A stretch of DNA of 64,000 bases from Flavobacterium ajazii. GTDB taxonomy: Bacteria > Bacteroidota > Bacteroidia > Flavobacteriales > Flavobacteriaceae. The stretch is taken from assembly GCF_010614725.1 (NCBI RefSeq), contig NZ_JAAEHL010000012.1, forward strand, positions 1 to 64,000, written 5' to 3'. The notes below the pieces were generated by a model that saw only the letters and a list, made by a program, of their open reading frames with translations, did no database searches and had not been told where the DNA came from. Below, piece by piece: positions 1 through 8,155 of this stretch. The position numbers and the translations under genes are program-made. Numbering within the stretch: position 1 is the first letter of the stretch; each line of letters opens with the position of its first letter.

Positions 1-41
1 ACCTGTCAGTATTTCGATGAACGCCTTCGCTGTTGCGGGTG

Positions 42-71
42 CAAAAGTACAACCTTTATTCGCTTTCGCAA
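42..71 (-). promoter_or_regulatory. Leftward Bacteroidota-type promoter, possibly rRNA operon
   Basis: On the minus strand a TACTTTTG box (plus 42-49) is preceded by exactly 19 bases and then TTG (plus 69-71). This matches the Bacteroidota consensus TTG-N19-TAnnTTTG. The transcript would run leftwards off the window. Its first bases include a GTTCATCGAAATACTG stretch (about plus 7-22) that resembles the GTTCATTGAAAT leader (boxA-like) sequences of flavobacterial rRNA operons. The promoter match is directly visible; the rRNA assignment is inference. Confidence 0.6.
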
Positions 72-322
72 GCTTTTCTAATGAGTTTTTTATCCTTTTT
101 TTAAATCTTTTTCTTAACTAACTCATAACAGCTTATTTACATTTTGAGTTTTTTTCTATTTATAGTAAGTTTTTTCTGAATAGCATCGGATTTTTGGCAG
201 TTTTTACCATTTTCTCTTTATCCTTTTTGAAGAGTTTTTATCCTTTACCAAGCTTTTTAGAGGATTTTTCAGCATTTTAAATCCCTTTCCTGCTCAAAAA
301 TTCTTTTGAAAACGCAAATCCA

Positions 323-404
323 TAGCCCCCATAGAAGCGAAAATCATTTTTAGACAAGGGTACGGCCCCAAAAGATTGTAGCCGATAGCGGGAAATAGCT
401 CCTG
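323..404 (+). repeat. Dispersed repeat element, degenerate copy
   Basis: This shares with the element at 1491-1567 the beginning TAGCCCC..ATAG, a central CAAAAGAT, and the end GATAGCGGGA..TAGCTCCTG, in the same orientation. The middle has diverged and the perfect inner hairpin of the other copy is lost. It looks like a family of short non-coding intergenic elements found in Flavobacterium. No coding potential is seen. Confidence 0.6.
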
Positions 405-540
405 ATCTCTCAAAATTCAAAACTCTAATCAAACACATATGATATACTATAATATGTATTCTATAAAAAAAACTACAGACTTTCGAAAGTTACAGGAGCA
501 AAGATTCAAAGAAAAACATACTTATATATACTTCAAACTA

Positions 541-570
541 AAAAACCGACAAGATTAAAACTTATCGGCT
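541..570 (-). terminator. Hairpin terminator downstream of the gene ending at 594
   Basis: CCGACAAG (546-553) pairs with CTTATCGG (561-568) with one internal mismatch across a seven-base loop. On the minus strand the hairpin is followed by a run of T (complement of the A run at 541-545). It sits about 25 bases after the stop codon of the minus-strand gene starting at 1037. Confidence 0.7.
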
Positions 571-593
571 TTTCTTTTCCTATTTTCTAAAGG

Positions 594-1037
594 TTATTTC
601 TTAACTGGGAACTTCCAATCAAACTCATCTTTATTATTAATGATGGCACCTATTTCAAATTTTACAACTTCTTCGAATTCGGTTTGTAGAATAAACCAAT
701 TTTCTTCGTTGAAATAGTTTTCGAAAGTATCAAAAGTTTCCTGATTGTATTTTGTAATTCCTTTCGTTGCAAGGTCTTTTTTTACATCTGTAATTTTTCT
801 TCCTATTAGTTTAAATCCGAAAACCTCTAAATCAGTACTAGAGGCAACAACATATCCTAATTTCAAATCCTCTTCCTGATAGAAAGTCAATCTTATTTTT
901 TGCGCATTGTAGACAAAAATCATATTATCATCTTCATCCTTATAATTTTTATCCGGTTTTCCTAAAGCAGCTGTCACATCATTTTGCTTCATTCCGAAAA
1001 GCAATTTATCAATTCCTGATTTTAGATTTATTTTCAT
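594..1037 (-). CDS. Hypothetical protein, about 147 aa
   Basis: Small soluble-looking protein with no signal peptide or membrane segment. Near the N-terminus it has a GMKQNDVTAALGKPDK stretch that resembles the GMxxxxVxxxLGKP motif of small alpha/beta domains such as SmpA/BamE and some immunity-type proteins; the similarity is weak and no function is assigned. The rest alternates charged and aromatic residues. I take the ATG at 1037 (MKINLKSG) over a TTG three codons upstream. The upstream gap to the next minus-strand gene is about 80 bases, so co-transcription is possible. Confidence 0.6.
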   Translation of the reverse strand: MKINLKSGIDKLLFGMKQNDVTAALGKPDKNYKDEDDNMIFVYNAQKIRLTFYQEEDLKLGYVVASSTDLEVFGFKLIGRKITDVKKDLATKGITKYNQETFDTFENYFNEENWFILQTEFEEVVKFEIGAIINNKDEFDWKFPVKK

Positions 1038-1118
1038 ATCTAACAATTAATTTTAAAGTATAAATTTCGAGGCACTTTTTTACTCTATATTTCGAAACTT
1101 TATATTGAAGAAAAAAAG

Positions 1119-1475
1119 CTACTCACTCATTTCATCGTATCGTTCCGGAACTTGTGGATCATATAAAGGACACTTGAACTCTTCTAATAAATCTACCAAT
1201 TTGTTCATAGTTTTGCCTTCGGTTCCGTAACAATCTATTTTAATGCTTTGTGGTGTAGTGATAATTTGAAAAGCACCTTTCCCTGCGTTATTTTTCCAAC
1301 TGTTTTCATCCACTTTTTCCCATTGTGAGAAAACTGAACCAATTCGGTTGAGAATTACCTGTACAGGAAGATTTTCAAGACCTTCAACTTCCTGGTTTTC
1401 AAGTAAAGCTTCATAAACTTCCTGATTGTTCAGGTAAATTTCGTCTAAATATCTCCAAAAAAGCAGTTCATACAT
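1119..1475 (-). CDS. Hypothetical acidic protein, 118 aa
   Basis: Small acidic protein rich in Glu, Asn and Leu with no recognisable domain, signal or membrane segment. An open frame extends upstream to an ATG at 1511, but those twelve extra codons are made from the first arm of a dispersed repeat (1491-1567). The ATG at 1475 (MYELLFWRYLDEIY) is therefore the more believable start. Its neighbours are a hypothetical gene downstream and purM upstream on the same strand. Function unknown. Confidence 0.55.
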   Translation of the reverse strand: MYELLFWRYLDEIYLNNQEVYEALLENQEVEGLENLPVQVILNRIGSVFSQWEKVDENSWKNNAGKGAFQIITTPQSIKIDCYGTEGKTMNKLVDLLEEFKCPLYDPQVPERYDEMSE

Positions 1476-1490
1476 AACGAGGTCGTGTTT

Positions 1491-1567
1491 TAGCCCCGAT
1501 AGCAGCGGCATCCTTTTGTGGCGGGGTTCGCCACAAAAGATACAGCGAATAGCGGGATTAGCTCCTG
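1491..1567 (+). repeat. Dispersed intergenic repeat with perfect inner hairpin
   Basis: The element runs from TAGCCCCGATAGCAG to GCGGGATTAGCTCCTG. Its centre is an 11-bp perfect stem, CTTTTGTGGCG (1513-1523) and CGCCACAAAAG (1529-1539), around a five-base loop. The outer arms are imperfect inverted repeats of each other. A second, degenerate copy lies at 323-404. The structure would fold in RNA from either strand and lies between purM and the small hypothetical gene, so it may also act as a terminator or RNA-stability element. Confidence 0.7.
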
Positions 1568-1589
1568 AAAAAGCTAATAGTTATATATT

Positions 1590-2768
1590 TTAATATTCGA
1601 AAGTTCCGTATTCGCTGATGATGGTCAGTTTTTTAGCATCAGCAACTTCTACTCTTCCTACTATTTGCGCATCAACATTGAATGATTTTGAAATCGCAAT
1701 AATATCCTGAGCAATATTTTCCGGCACATAAAGTTCCATACGGTGACCACAGTTGAAAACCTGATACATTTCTTTCCAATCTGTTTTTGATTGTTCCTGA
1801 ATCAGTTTGAACAATGGCGGAACCGGAAATAAATTGTCTTTTATAATATGCAAATTTTGAACGAAATGTAAAATTTTAGTCTGTGCTCCTCCACTGCAAT
1901 GCACCATTCCGTGAATATCGTCTGGTGTATAAGTATCTAAAATTTTCTTGATGATTGGTGCATACGTTCTGGTTGGCGAAAGCACCAACTGCCCTGCGTT
2001 TATCGGACTGTTTTCTACAGCATCAGTCAAATTAACCTGCCCTGAATAAATTAATTCTTCAGGAACGGCTGCGTCAAAACTTTCAGGGTATTTTTCAGCT
2101 AAATATTTCCCGAAAACATCGTGACGTGCAGATGTTAATCCGTTGCTTCCCATTCCACCGTTATAGCTTTTTTCATAAGTTGCCTGACCAAAAGAAGCCA
2201 AACCAACAATTACATCGCCTGCCTGGATGTTAGCATTATCTACAACATCGGAGCGTTTCATACGGGCTGTAACAGTCGAGTCTACAATAATGGTACGAAC
2301 CACATCCCCAACATCAGCTGTTTCTCCTCCTGTTGAGTGAATGGTTACTCCGAAAGATTTTAATTCGTTGATTAATTCTTCTGTTCCGTTGATAATTGCT
2401 GAGATTACTTCGGCTGGAATTAGGTTCTTATTTCTTCCGATAGTGGATGAAAGCAGAATATTATCGGTTGCACCAACACATAATAGATCATCAATATTCA
2501 TAATCAAAGCATCCTGAGCGATTCCTTTCCAAACTGAAATATCTCCGGTTTCTTTCCAATACATATAAGCCAGAGACGATTTTGTACCGGCTCCGTCGGC
2601 ATGCATAATCAGACAGTGTTCTTCGTCCTGAGTTAAATAATCAGGGACAATTTTACAGAAAGCCTGTGGAAATAAACCTTTATCAATATTTTTTATGGCG
2701 TTGTGTACGTCTTCTTTTGATGCCGAAACACCTCTTTGTGCGTACCTTTTGCTAGAATCTGAACTCAT
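1590..2768 (-). CDS. purM: Phosphoribosylformylglycinamidine cyclo-ligase (AIR synthase)
   Basis: This enzyme closes the imidazole ring in purine synthesis: formylglycinamidine ribonucleotide plus ATP gives aminoimidazole ribonucleotide. The PurM-type ATP-binding signature is visible as HADGAGTKSS (about 56-65) and NIDDLLCVGA (about 91-100), followed by STGGETADVGD and a C-terminal AIRS_C-like half. Length is 392 aa, the longer form common in Bacteroidota (the E. coli enzyme is about 345). I use the ATG at 2768 (MSSDSSKRYAQRGVS), because the ten residues before it in the open frame look non-conserved. It stands alone and is not in a pur operon. Confidence 0.92.
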   Translation of the reverse strand: MSSDSSKRYAQRGVSASKEDVHNAIKNIDKGLFPQAFCKIVPDYLTQDEEHCLIMHADGAGTKSSLAYMYWKETGDISVWKGIAQDALIMNIDDLLCVGATDNILLSSTIGRNKNLIPAEVISAIINGTEELINELKSFGVTIHSTGGETADVGDVVRTIIVDSTVTARMKRSDVVDNANIQAGDVIVGLASFGQATYEKSYNGGMGSNGLTSARHDVFGKYLAEKYPESFDAAVPEELIYSGQVNLTDAVENSPINAGQLVLSPTRTYAPIIKKILDTYTPDDIHGMVHCSGGAQTKILHFVQNLHIIKDNLFPVPPLFKLIQEQSKTDWKEMYQVFNCGHRMELYVPENIAQDIIAISKSFNVDAQIVGRVEVADAKKLTIISEYGTFEY

Positions 2769-2873
2769 GAAACTTAGTTTGTGTTGAATGTGGTGCAAAG
2801 ATAATCCCTTTTTTTAATTCTTTGATTGATTCGTAAGTTTGATTGACAAAAAAATCCAACCTAACTTAAAATA

Positions 2874-3539
2874 CTACCATTCAATTTCTTTTAATCCCTT
2901 TGTTTTCAAGAAAGTATTTGTCTGACTAAAATGTTTGTTTCCAAACCAAAACCCTCTATTAGCACTTAAAGGCGAAGGGTGTCCTGATTTTAAAATATGA
3001 TGTTTTGAAGCGTCAATCAAAGCTGCTTTTTTCTGAGCAAAACCTCCCCAAAGCAGGAAAACGACATTTTCTTTTTCAGCAGAAATTTGTTTGATAACGG
3101 CATCCGTAAATTTCTCCCAGCCTTTTCCCTGATGACTACCGGCTTCAGATTGACGAACGGTTAAAGTTGCGTTTAAAAGAAAAACTCCCTGATCTGCCCA
3201 ACGCTCTAAATTACCTGTTTTAGGAAGCGGTTTACCTAAATCTGTTTCTATTTCTTTGAAAATATTATATAAGGAAGGCGGAAACGGAATTCCATCATTT
3301 ACAGAAAAACACAATCCATTTGCCTGATTTGGACCGTGATAAGGATCCTGGCCAATAATTACGACTTTTACCTGATCGAAATGACAATGATCGAAAGCCG
3401 AAAATATCTGACTCCCTTTTGGATAACAAACCGCTGTAGTGTATTCAGATTTTACAAATTCAATTAACTCATTGAAATACGGTTTTTCGAATTCTTCATT
3501 TAAAACCGGCTTCCAGGAATCATGTATTTTAACGTCCAT
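2874..3539 (-). CDS. ung: Uracil-DNA glycosylase, family 1
   Basis: Removes uracil from DNA as the first step of base excision repair. The family 1 water-activating motif GQDPYHGPNQA has the catalytic Asp at residue 65, and the GHPSPLSANRGFWF loop has the catalytic His at 187. Length (221 aa) is normal and the protein is complete. It lies about 100 bases upstream of purM on the same strand. The 3' end of the region upstream of it faces the divergent MutS2 gene. Confidence 0.97.
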   Translation of the reverse strand: MDVKIHDSWKPVLNEEFEKPYFNELIEFVKSEYTTAVCYPKGSQIFSAFDHCHFDQVKVVIIGQDPYHGPNQANGLCFSVNDGIPFPPSLYNIFKEIETDLGKPLPKTGNLERWADQGVFLLNATLTVRQSEAGSHQGKGWEKFTDAVIKQISAEKENVVFLLWGGFAQKKAALIDASKHHILKSGHPSPLSANRGFWFGNKHFSQTNTFLKTKGLKEIEW

Positions 3540-3594
3540 AATTTTTTTATGCGAATTTCAGCATTTTTTTATTGAAATCATATTTACCATAAAA

Positions 3595-3700
3595 AAAGTT
3601 GAAAGTCAAAAGTTGAAAGTTGAAAGTTAAAAATATAAATAGAAAACAGAAAGAATGAGTTAAATAGTATAACTTATAATTCATAATTCAAAATTCACTA
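3595..3700. repeat. Simple word-like intergenic repeats
   Basis: The non-coding gap between ung and the MutS2 gene contains GTTGAAAGT words repeated at about 3598-3628, followed by ATAATTCATAATTCAAAATTCA-like words (about 3675-3697). They are short, imperfect tandem words rather than a microsatellite. Comparable but differently spelled tracts occur in other intergenic gaps of this window. Confidence 0.5.
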
Positions 3701-3709
3701 ATGTTTTCG

Positions 3710-3717
3710 TACTTTTG
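3710..3717 (+). promoter_or_regulatory. -7 promoter box for the MutS2 gene
   Basis: TACTTTTG matches the Bacteroidota TAnnTTTG box and lies 24 bases before the ATG at 3742. No TTG stands at the ideal 19-base distance, so the -33 element is weak or absent. Confidence 0.5.
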
Positions 3718-3741
3718 CTTTCACTTTCTTAAAGAAATTAA

Positions 3742-5907
3742 ATGATCAGTATTACCGAAAAAACATTACAAGACTTACAATTTCCAACCGTCCTCGAAAC
3801 CATTTCAGATGGGTGCAATACCGATATTGGAAAAGAAAAAGCTTTACAGATAAAACCATTTAGAGACAAAGAAACTTTGATGCAGGCTCTGATGCAGACC
3901 TCAGAATATGTTTCGTCTTTTGAAAATAACAACGCCATTCCAAATCACGGATTTGACGCCATCACGCATGAAATTAAGTTTTTGGCAATTGAAGACAGTT
4001 TTCTGGAAGTGGGAAGCTTTAGAAAAATTGCCAATCTTTCTGCAACGACAAATGTCTTATTGAATTTCTTACGAAAGTTTGATGATTATTATCCAAACTT
4101 AAATGCAAGAGCGTCTCGTGTAGAACTGACCAAAGATATCATAACTGCTATTGATGCCATTGTAGACAAATATGGAGAAATTAAAGACAACGCTTCTCCT
4201 GCTCTTGCCGGAATTCGTCAGAACATGAACTTGGTTCGTGGCAAAGTAAATCAAAGTTTTGGTGTCGCTTTAACCCAATACAATGGTTTAGGGTATTTAG
4301 ATGATATAAAGGAGAGTTTTGTACAAAACCGTAGAGTTTTAGCGGTTTTAGCCATGTACCGCCGTAAAGTAAAAGGTTCTATTTTAGGAAGCTCTAAAAC
4401 CGGAAGTATTGCTTATATCGAACCTGAAGCTACATTAAAATATTCACGAGAATTAGCTAATTTAGAATACGAAGAGAAAGAAGAAATTACGAGAATTTTA
4501 AAGAATTTATCGAATGTCATTCGTCCTTATCTTCCTTTATTAATTGAATATCAGGATTTTTTAAGTGATATTGATGTGGTTGCCGGAAAAGCAAAATACG
4601 CTAACAGAATCAACGGAATTCTACCTGCAATCACCGAAGAGCGCAGATTGTTTTTCAGAGAAGCGTATCATCCTATTTTGTATCTGAACAACAAACAAAA
4701 AAAAGAAGTTACACATCCGCAGACTATCGAACTGAAACAAGAAAACAGAATTATTGTAATTTCAGGTCCAAATGCGGGAGGAAAAACAATTTCCCTGAAA
4801 ACGGTTGGCTTACTACAATTAATGCTGCAATCCGGAATTTTGATTCCGGTTCATGAAAGAAGTGAAACATTCTTATTTGACAGAATCTTAACTGATATTG
4901 GAGATAATCAGTCAATTGAAAATCATTTAAGTACTTACAGCTACAGATTAAAAAACATGAATTACTTTTTGAAGAAATGTAATCATAAGACCATGTTTTT
5001 AATTGATGAGTTCGGTACAGGTTCTGATCCTGAACTGGGTGGGGCTCTGGCAGAAATTTTCCTTGAAGAGTTTTATCATCGTGAGGCTTTCGGAATTATT
5101 ACAACGCATTATTCTAATTTAAAAATTCTGGCTAACGAATTACCATATGCAACCAATGCCAATATGATGTTTGATGAAAAGTCATTGGAACCCATGTATA
5201 AACTGGCTTTGGGTCAGGCCGGAAGTTCGTTTACTTTTGAGGTGGCACAAAAGAATGGTATTCCGTTTGGATTAATCAATCGTGCGAAAAAGAAAATTGA
5301 AGTAGGTAAAGTTCGTTTTGATAAAACTATTGCAACGCTTCAGAAGGAAAGGTCAAAACTGGAGAAAACTTCTTTAAATTTAAAAGAAGAAGAAACCAGA
5401 GCGCGTGAGGAAAGTAAAAAGATGGAAAACATCAACACCAAAATCCAGCAAAAACTGGAAAGTTATCAGGAATTGTACGACAGCAACCAAAAAATAATTT
5501 ACATTGGACAAAAAATTGATGATATTGCCGAGAAATATTTCAACAATAAAAACAAAAAGGAACTCATTGGTGAATTTCTAAAAATTGTTGAGATTGAAAA
5601 TTCAAAACGTAAAAAAGCAACTCCAAAAGAAACCAAAGCAAAAGTTGAAAAACAAAAAGAAATTATTGCTGAAGTACAGGTAAAAGTTGAGGAAATCCGA
5701 AAAGAGAAAAAAGAAAAGAAACTTAAACCAGTTATAGAAAAACCAAAACCAATTTTAAAAGTAGGTGATCGTGTGCGAATGCTTGACGGCAGATCTGTAG
5801 GAAGTATCGATTTAATCGAAAAAAATAAAGCAACAGTAAATTATGGTATTTTTACTTCAAAAGTAAGTCTGGATGAATTGGAATTGGTTGAAGCGGTGAA
5901 AAAATAA
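3742..5907 (+). CDS. MutS2-type DNA-binding ATPase lacking the Smr nuclease domain
   Basis: MutS-family ATPase of the MutS2 branch, which in other bacteria acts on branched DNA or collided ribosomes rather than mismatches. It has a helical core/lever region (about 1-330), Walker A GPNAGGKT (342-349), a Walker B segment MFLIDEFGTGSDP (418-430) and the ATPase His in TTHYSN. A Lys/Glu-rich coiled coil (about 520-665) and a small KOW-like barrel (about 672-717) follow. The protein ends there, at 721 aa. Bacillus MutS2 (785 aa) continues into a C-terminal Smr nuclease domain, which is absent here; the stop is clean and no displaced Smr frame follows. Confidence 0.88.
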   Translation: MISITEKTLQDLQFPTVLETISDGCNTDIGKEKALQIKPFRDKETLMQALMQTSEYVSSFENNNAIPNHGFDAITHEIKFLAIEDSFLEVGSFRKIANLSATTNVLLNFLRKFDDYYPNLNARASRVELTKDIITAIDAIVDKYGEIKDNASPALAGIRQNMNLVRGKVNQSFGVALTQYNGLGYLDDIKESFVQNRRVLAVLAMYRRKVKGSILGSSKTGSIAYIEPEATLKYSRELANLEYEEKEEITRILKNLSNVIRPYLPLLIEYQDFLSDIDVVAGKAKYANRINGILPAITEERRLFFREAYHPILYLNNKQKKEVTHPQTIELKQENRIIVISGPNAGGKTISLKTVGLLQLMLQSGILIPVHERSETFLFDRILTDIGDNQSIENHLSTYSYRLKNMNYFLKKCNHKTMFLIDEFGTGSDPELGGALAEIFLEEFYHREAFGIITTHYSNLKILANELPYATNANMMFDEKSLEPMYKLALGQAGSSFTFEVAQKNGIPFGLINRAKKKIEVGKVRFDKTIATLQKERSKLEKTSLNLKEEETRAREESKKMENINTKIQQKLESYQELYDSNQKIIYIGQKIDDIAEKYFNNKNKKELIGEFLKIVEIENSKRKKATPKETKAKVEKQKEIIAEVQVKVEEIRKEKKEKKLKPVIEKPKPILKVGDRVRMLDGRSVGSIDLIEKNKATVNYGIFTSKVSLDELELVEAVKK

Positions 5908-5934
5908 GTCATTGCGAGGAACGAAGCAATCACA
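5908..5934 (+). repeat. GTCATTGCGAGGAACGAAGC-type short repeat
   Basis: Directly after the MutS2 stop codon lies GTCATTGCGAGGAACGAAGC followed by AATCACA. It contains the small inverted repeat ATTGC/GCAAT. This is a sequence word I recognise as dispersed in many bacterial genomes, including flavobacteria. Its role is unknown; here it could form a weak hairpin at the 3' end of the mRNA. Confidence 0.5.
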
Positions 5935-6005
5935 CTAAAAGGAAGTTATATACAAATAGGTAATTTATTTAAGATTTTTAAAAATATTCATCATACTTTT
6001 TAACA

Positions 6006-6875
6006 TTGAAACCTATCATAAATAAATACATCTTCAAACCTGAACTTTCTCAAGAAGTTGAGCTAGTTGATATTGCTGAATTATATAAAGCTTCTGAAAA
6101 AATCATCACTACCCCTCACCGTGTTGGATTTTATGTAATTGTTTTTGTAGAAGAAGGAACCGGTTGTCATTTTATAGATTTTAATAAGATTGAGTTGCAG
6201 CCTAATACTATTCTTTTTTTTCATAAAGATATTGTGCAGCAGTTTGACGAAAATTCAAATATAAAAGGAAAGGCGATTTTGTTTACAGATACTTTTTTTT
6301 CTGAAACAGAACAAGATACGAAATTTTTAAAAAGCACTTTTTTATTTAATAATTTGAGTGAAATATCACTTGTTCAAGATGATGATAAAATAAAATTCTT
6401 TACTACAACTTTCAATTTGATGTTGGCAGAATTAAAGAATCTTAAAGATGTTTCGCAAAAAATGATTTTAAAAAATCTACTGCAAAACTTCTTGCTTGTA
6501 TCCGAAAGGGAAATCAAAAACAATAAAATTAGCACTTCAAACAATATTGATTTAGATCACATCATTATTTTTAAAAACCAGCTTGAAAATTATTTTACAA
6601 AAAAAAGGAGTGTTAATTTTTACACCCAAGAAATTGGCTTAACCGAAAAAAGACTTAATCTGGCTACTAAAAAAATATTGGGAAAAACTGCTAAAGAAGT
6701 AATTGATGACAGAATTATGCTTGAAGCAAAAAGGCTTCTGGCAAACACATCTGACAGTGTCAAAGAAATCGGTTTTCTTTTAGGCTTTGAAGAACCTACT
6801 TATTTCATTCAGTATTTCAAAAAACATACTTCCACAACGCCCATTGAATTCAGAGAAAAATATTCGTTGGCGTAA
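6006..6875 (+). CDS. AraC-family transcriptional regulator
   Basis: One-component regulator with an N-terminal cupin-like sensor (about 1-150) and a C-terminal AraC double helix-turn-helix (about 190-289), ending in the typical GFEEPTYFIQYFKKHTSTTP-type recognition segment. The only usable start in frame is a TTG at 6006, because an in-frame stop lies 27 bases upstream without an ATG between. It reads in the same direction as the MoaF/SnoaL/oxidoreductase operon and ends 85 bases before it, and that operon has its own -7 box. Regulation of that operon by this protein is likely by position, not proven. Confidence 0.85.
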   Translation: MKPIINKYIFKPELSQEVELVDIAELYKASEKIITTPHRVGFYVIVFVEEGTGCHFIDFNKIELQPNTILFFHKDIVQQFDENSNIKGKAILFTDTFFSETEQDTKFLKSTFLFNNLSEISLVQDDDKIKFFTTTFNLMLAELKNLKDVSQKMILKNLLQNFLLVSEREIKNNKISTSNNIDLDHIIIFKNQLENYFTKKRSVNFYTQEIGLTEKRLNLATKKILGKTAKEVIDDRIMLEAKRLLANTSDSVKEIGFLLGFEEPTYFIQYFKKHTSTTPIEFREKYSLA

Positions 6876-6926
6876 AATCTTCATCAAAAGGATTTTTTTC
6901 TTCACAACTTCACAGCTTGCCTGATC

Positions 6927-6934
6927 TAATTTTG
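6927..6934 (+). promoter_or_regulatory. -7 promoter box for the MoaF/SnoaL/oxidoreductase operon
   Basis: TAATTTTG fits TAnnTTTG and lies 26 bases before the ATG at 6961. TTG occurs at 6917-6919, too close to be an ideal -33 element, so activation by the adjacent AraC protein would make sense. Confidence 0.45.
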
Positions 6935-6960
6935 CACTATAATTTTAAACCAAATAAATT

Positions 6961-7275
6961 ATGGAAGCAAATAGAATACAAATAATAGGCAACAAATTCA
7001 ACGCCGATTTCGGTGATTATCTTTTCGAACTTCATTTTGAAAGCGAAACTCAGTTAACTTTTATTTCACTAAAAGGCGAAACAATTGGTTACAGCGAAAC
7101 GGTGCAAATTACGATGACAGAAATTCGTCCAAATGTATACATGACCATTTGGAAGGAAAAAGCAGGTACAACCATTACGCACATCGAAGATTTTGAAACA
7201 AACATCGTTTACACAAACATTACTTACCCCGATTTAAGTTTTTACAATTTAAAAGGAACTCTTACTCAAAAATAA
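6961..7275 (+). CDS. MoaF-related small lipocalin-like protein
   Basis: A 104-residue all-beta protein resembling the MoaF/MoaF C-terminal-like family: an N-terminal GNKFNADFGDYLFELHF segment, a central TEIRPNVYMTIWKEKAGTTI strand pair and a closing THIEDFETNIVYTN strand. Family members form small calycin barrels. The name comes from molybdenum cofactor gene clusters, but no moa genes are nearby and the biochemical role is unknown. It is the first gene of a three-gene operon, with only five bases before the next gene. Confidence 0.65.
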   Translation: MEANRIQIIGNKFNADFGDYLFELHFESETQLTFISLKGETIGYSETVQITMTEIRPNVYMTIWKEKAGTTITHIEDFETNIVYTNITYPDLSFYNLKGTLTQK

Positions 7276-7280
7276 TAACA

Positions 7281-8150
7281 ATGAAAAAAATAGTTTTAGG
7301 TACACTGATAGCATTAAGCTTTGGGCTATCATCAACTTACGCACAACAAAAAAGCGGTAAAATAAATCAATCAAAAAAAGTAAAGAAAATGGACAATAAA
7401 ACATTGGTACAAACTGCAATGAACGAATTATTCGTAAAAAGAGATGTTACTGCATTGGATAGATATTGGGCAGATGGATACATTCAACACAACCCAACTA
7501 TTGCCGATGGAAAAGAAGATCTGATCCCGATGATTAAAGGCTTGCCTGCCAATTTCAAATACGAAAGCGGGTTGGTTATTGCAAACGATAATTATGTAAT
7601 GATACACGGCCGTTACACAGGCCTTGCTCCGGAACCATTAATTATTGTTGATATTTTCAGAGTTGAAAATGGAAAATTGAAAGAACATTGGGACGTAATG
7701 CAAACAGAAGTTAAAGCCGAAAAAGCGGTAAACGGAAACACAATGTTCCCTATCTCTCAGCCAAAGGCAGATAAAAACGATAACAGAAAATTGGTTCAGG
7801 ATTATCTCAATGATTTATTCATTAAAAAAGATGCAAAATTAACTGAGAAATATTGGGGAACCGATATGATTCAACACAATCCGACAATGCCAAATGGCTT
7901 AGATGTCTTGAGAGGATTTGCATCTAATATTCCACAGGGGTTTAAATATGTTCCTGGAATTGCTGTTGCCGATGGCGATAAAGTTATGATACACGGATAT
8001 TATGAAGGTTGGGGACCAAAACCTTTGGTAGCAGTAGATATTTTTAGAATTGAAAACGGAAAAGTCGTTGAACACTGGGATGTTATGCAGGAGTTTGTTC
8101 CGGATAACCAAACGAAAAGTGGTCATTCAATGCAAACGATCAAAAAATAA
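7281..8150 (+). CDS. Secreted protein with two tandem SnoaL-like domains
   Basis: A signal peptide (MKKIVLGTLIALSFG..TYAQQ, about 1-22) precedes two homologous SnoaL/NTF2-type domains (about 38-145 and 167-275). Both carry IQHNPT near the start, VMIHGxYxG in the middle and EHWDVMQ at the end, so the gene arose by internal duplication. SnoaL folds often host small-molecule cyclases, isomerases or hydrolases; the substrate here is unknown. It is co-transcribed with the MoaF-like gene (five-base gap) and the oxidoreductase (five-base gap). Export is predicted from sequence only. Confidence 0.8.
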   Translation: MKKIVLGTLIALSFGLSSTYAQQKSGKINQSKKVKKMDNKTLVQTAMNELFVKRDVTALDRYWADGYIQHNPTIADGKEDLIPMIKGLPANFKYESGLVIANDNYVMIHGRYTGLAPEPLIIVDIFRVENGKLKEHWDVMQTEVKAEKAVNGNTMFPISQPKADKNDNRKLVQDYLNDLFIKKDAKLTEKYWGTDMIQHNPTMPNGLDVLRGFASNIPQGFKYVPGIAVADGDKVMIHGYYEGWGPKPLVAVDIFRIENGKVVEHWDVMQEFVPDNQTKSGHSMQTIKK

Positions 8151-8155
8151 ATGCA

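Larger units (their letters stand above)
1..593. other. Gene-free left edge with promoter, repeat and terminator
   Basis: No credible reading frame lies in this stretch. Reading leftwards, it holds a Bacteroidota promoter near its left end. Next come long T-rich tracts in which TTTATCCTTT occurs three times (88-97, 217-226, 237-246), then one copy of a dispersed repeat (323-404) and a hairpin terminator (541-570) for the gene ending at 594. The tracts read as A-rich upstream DNA for the leftward promoter, which would suit a strongly expressed stable-RNA operon. That last point is inference, because the transcribed region lies outside the window. Confidence 0.6.
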
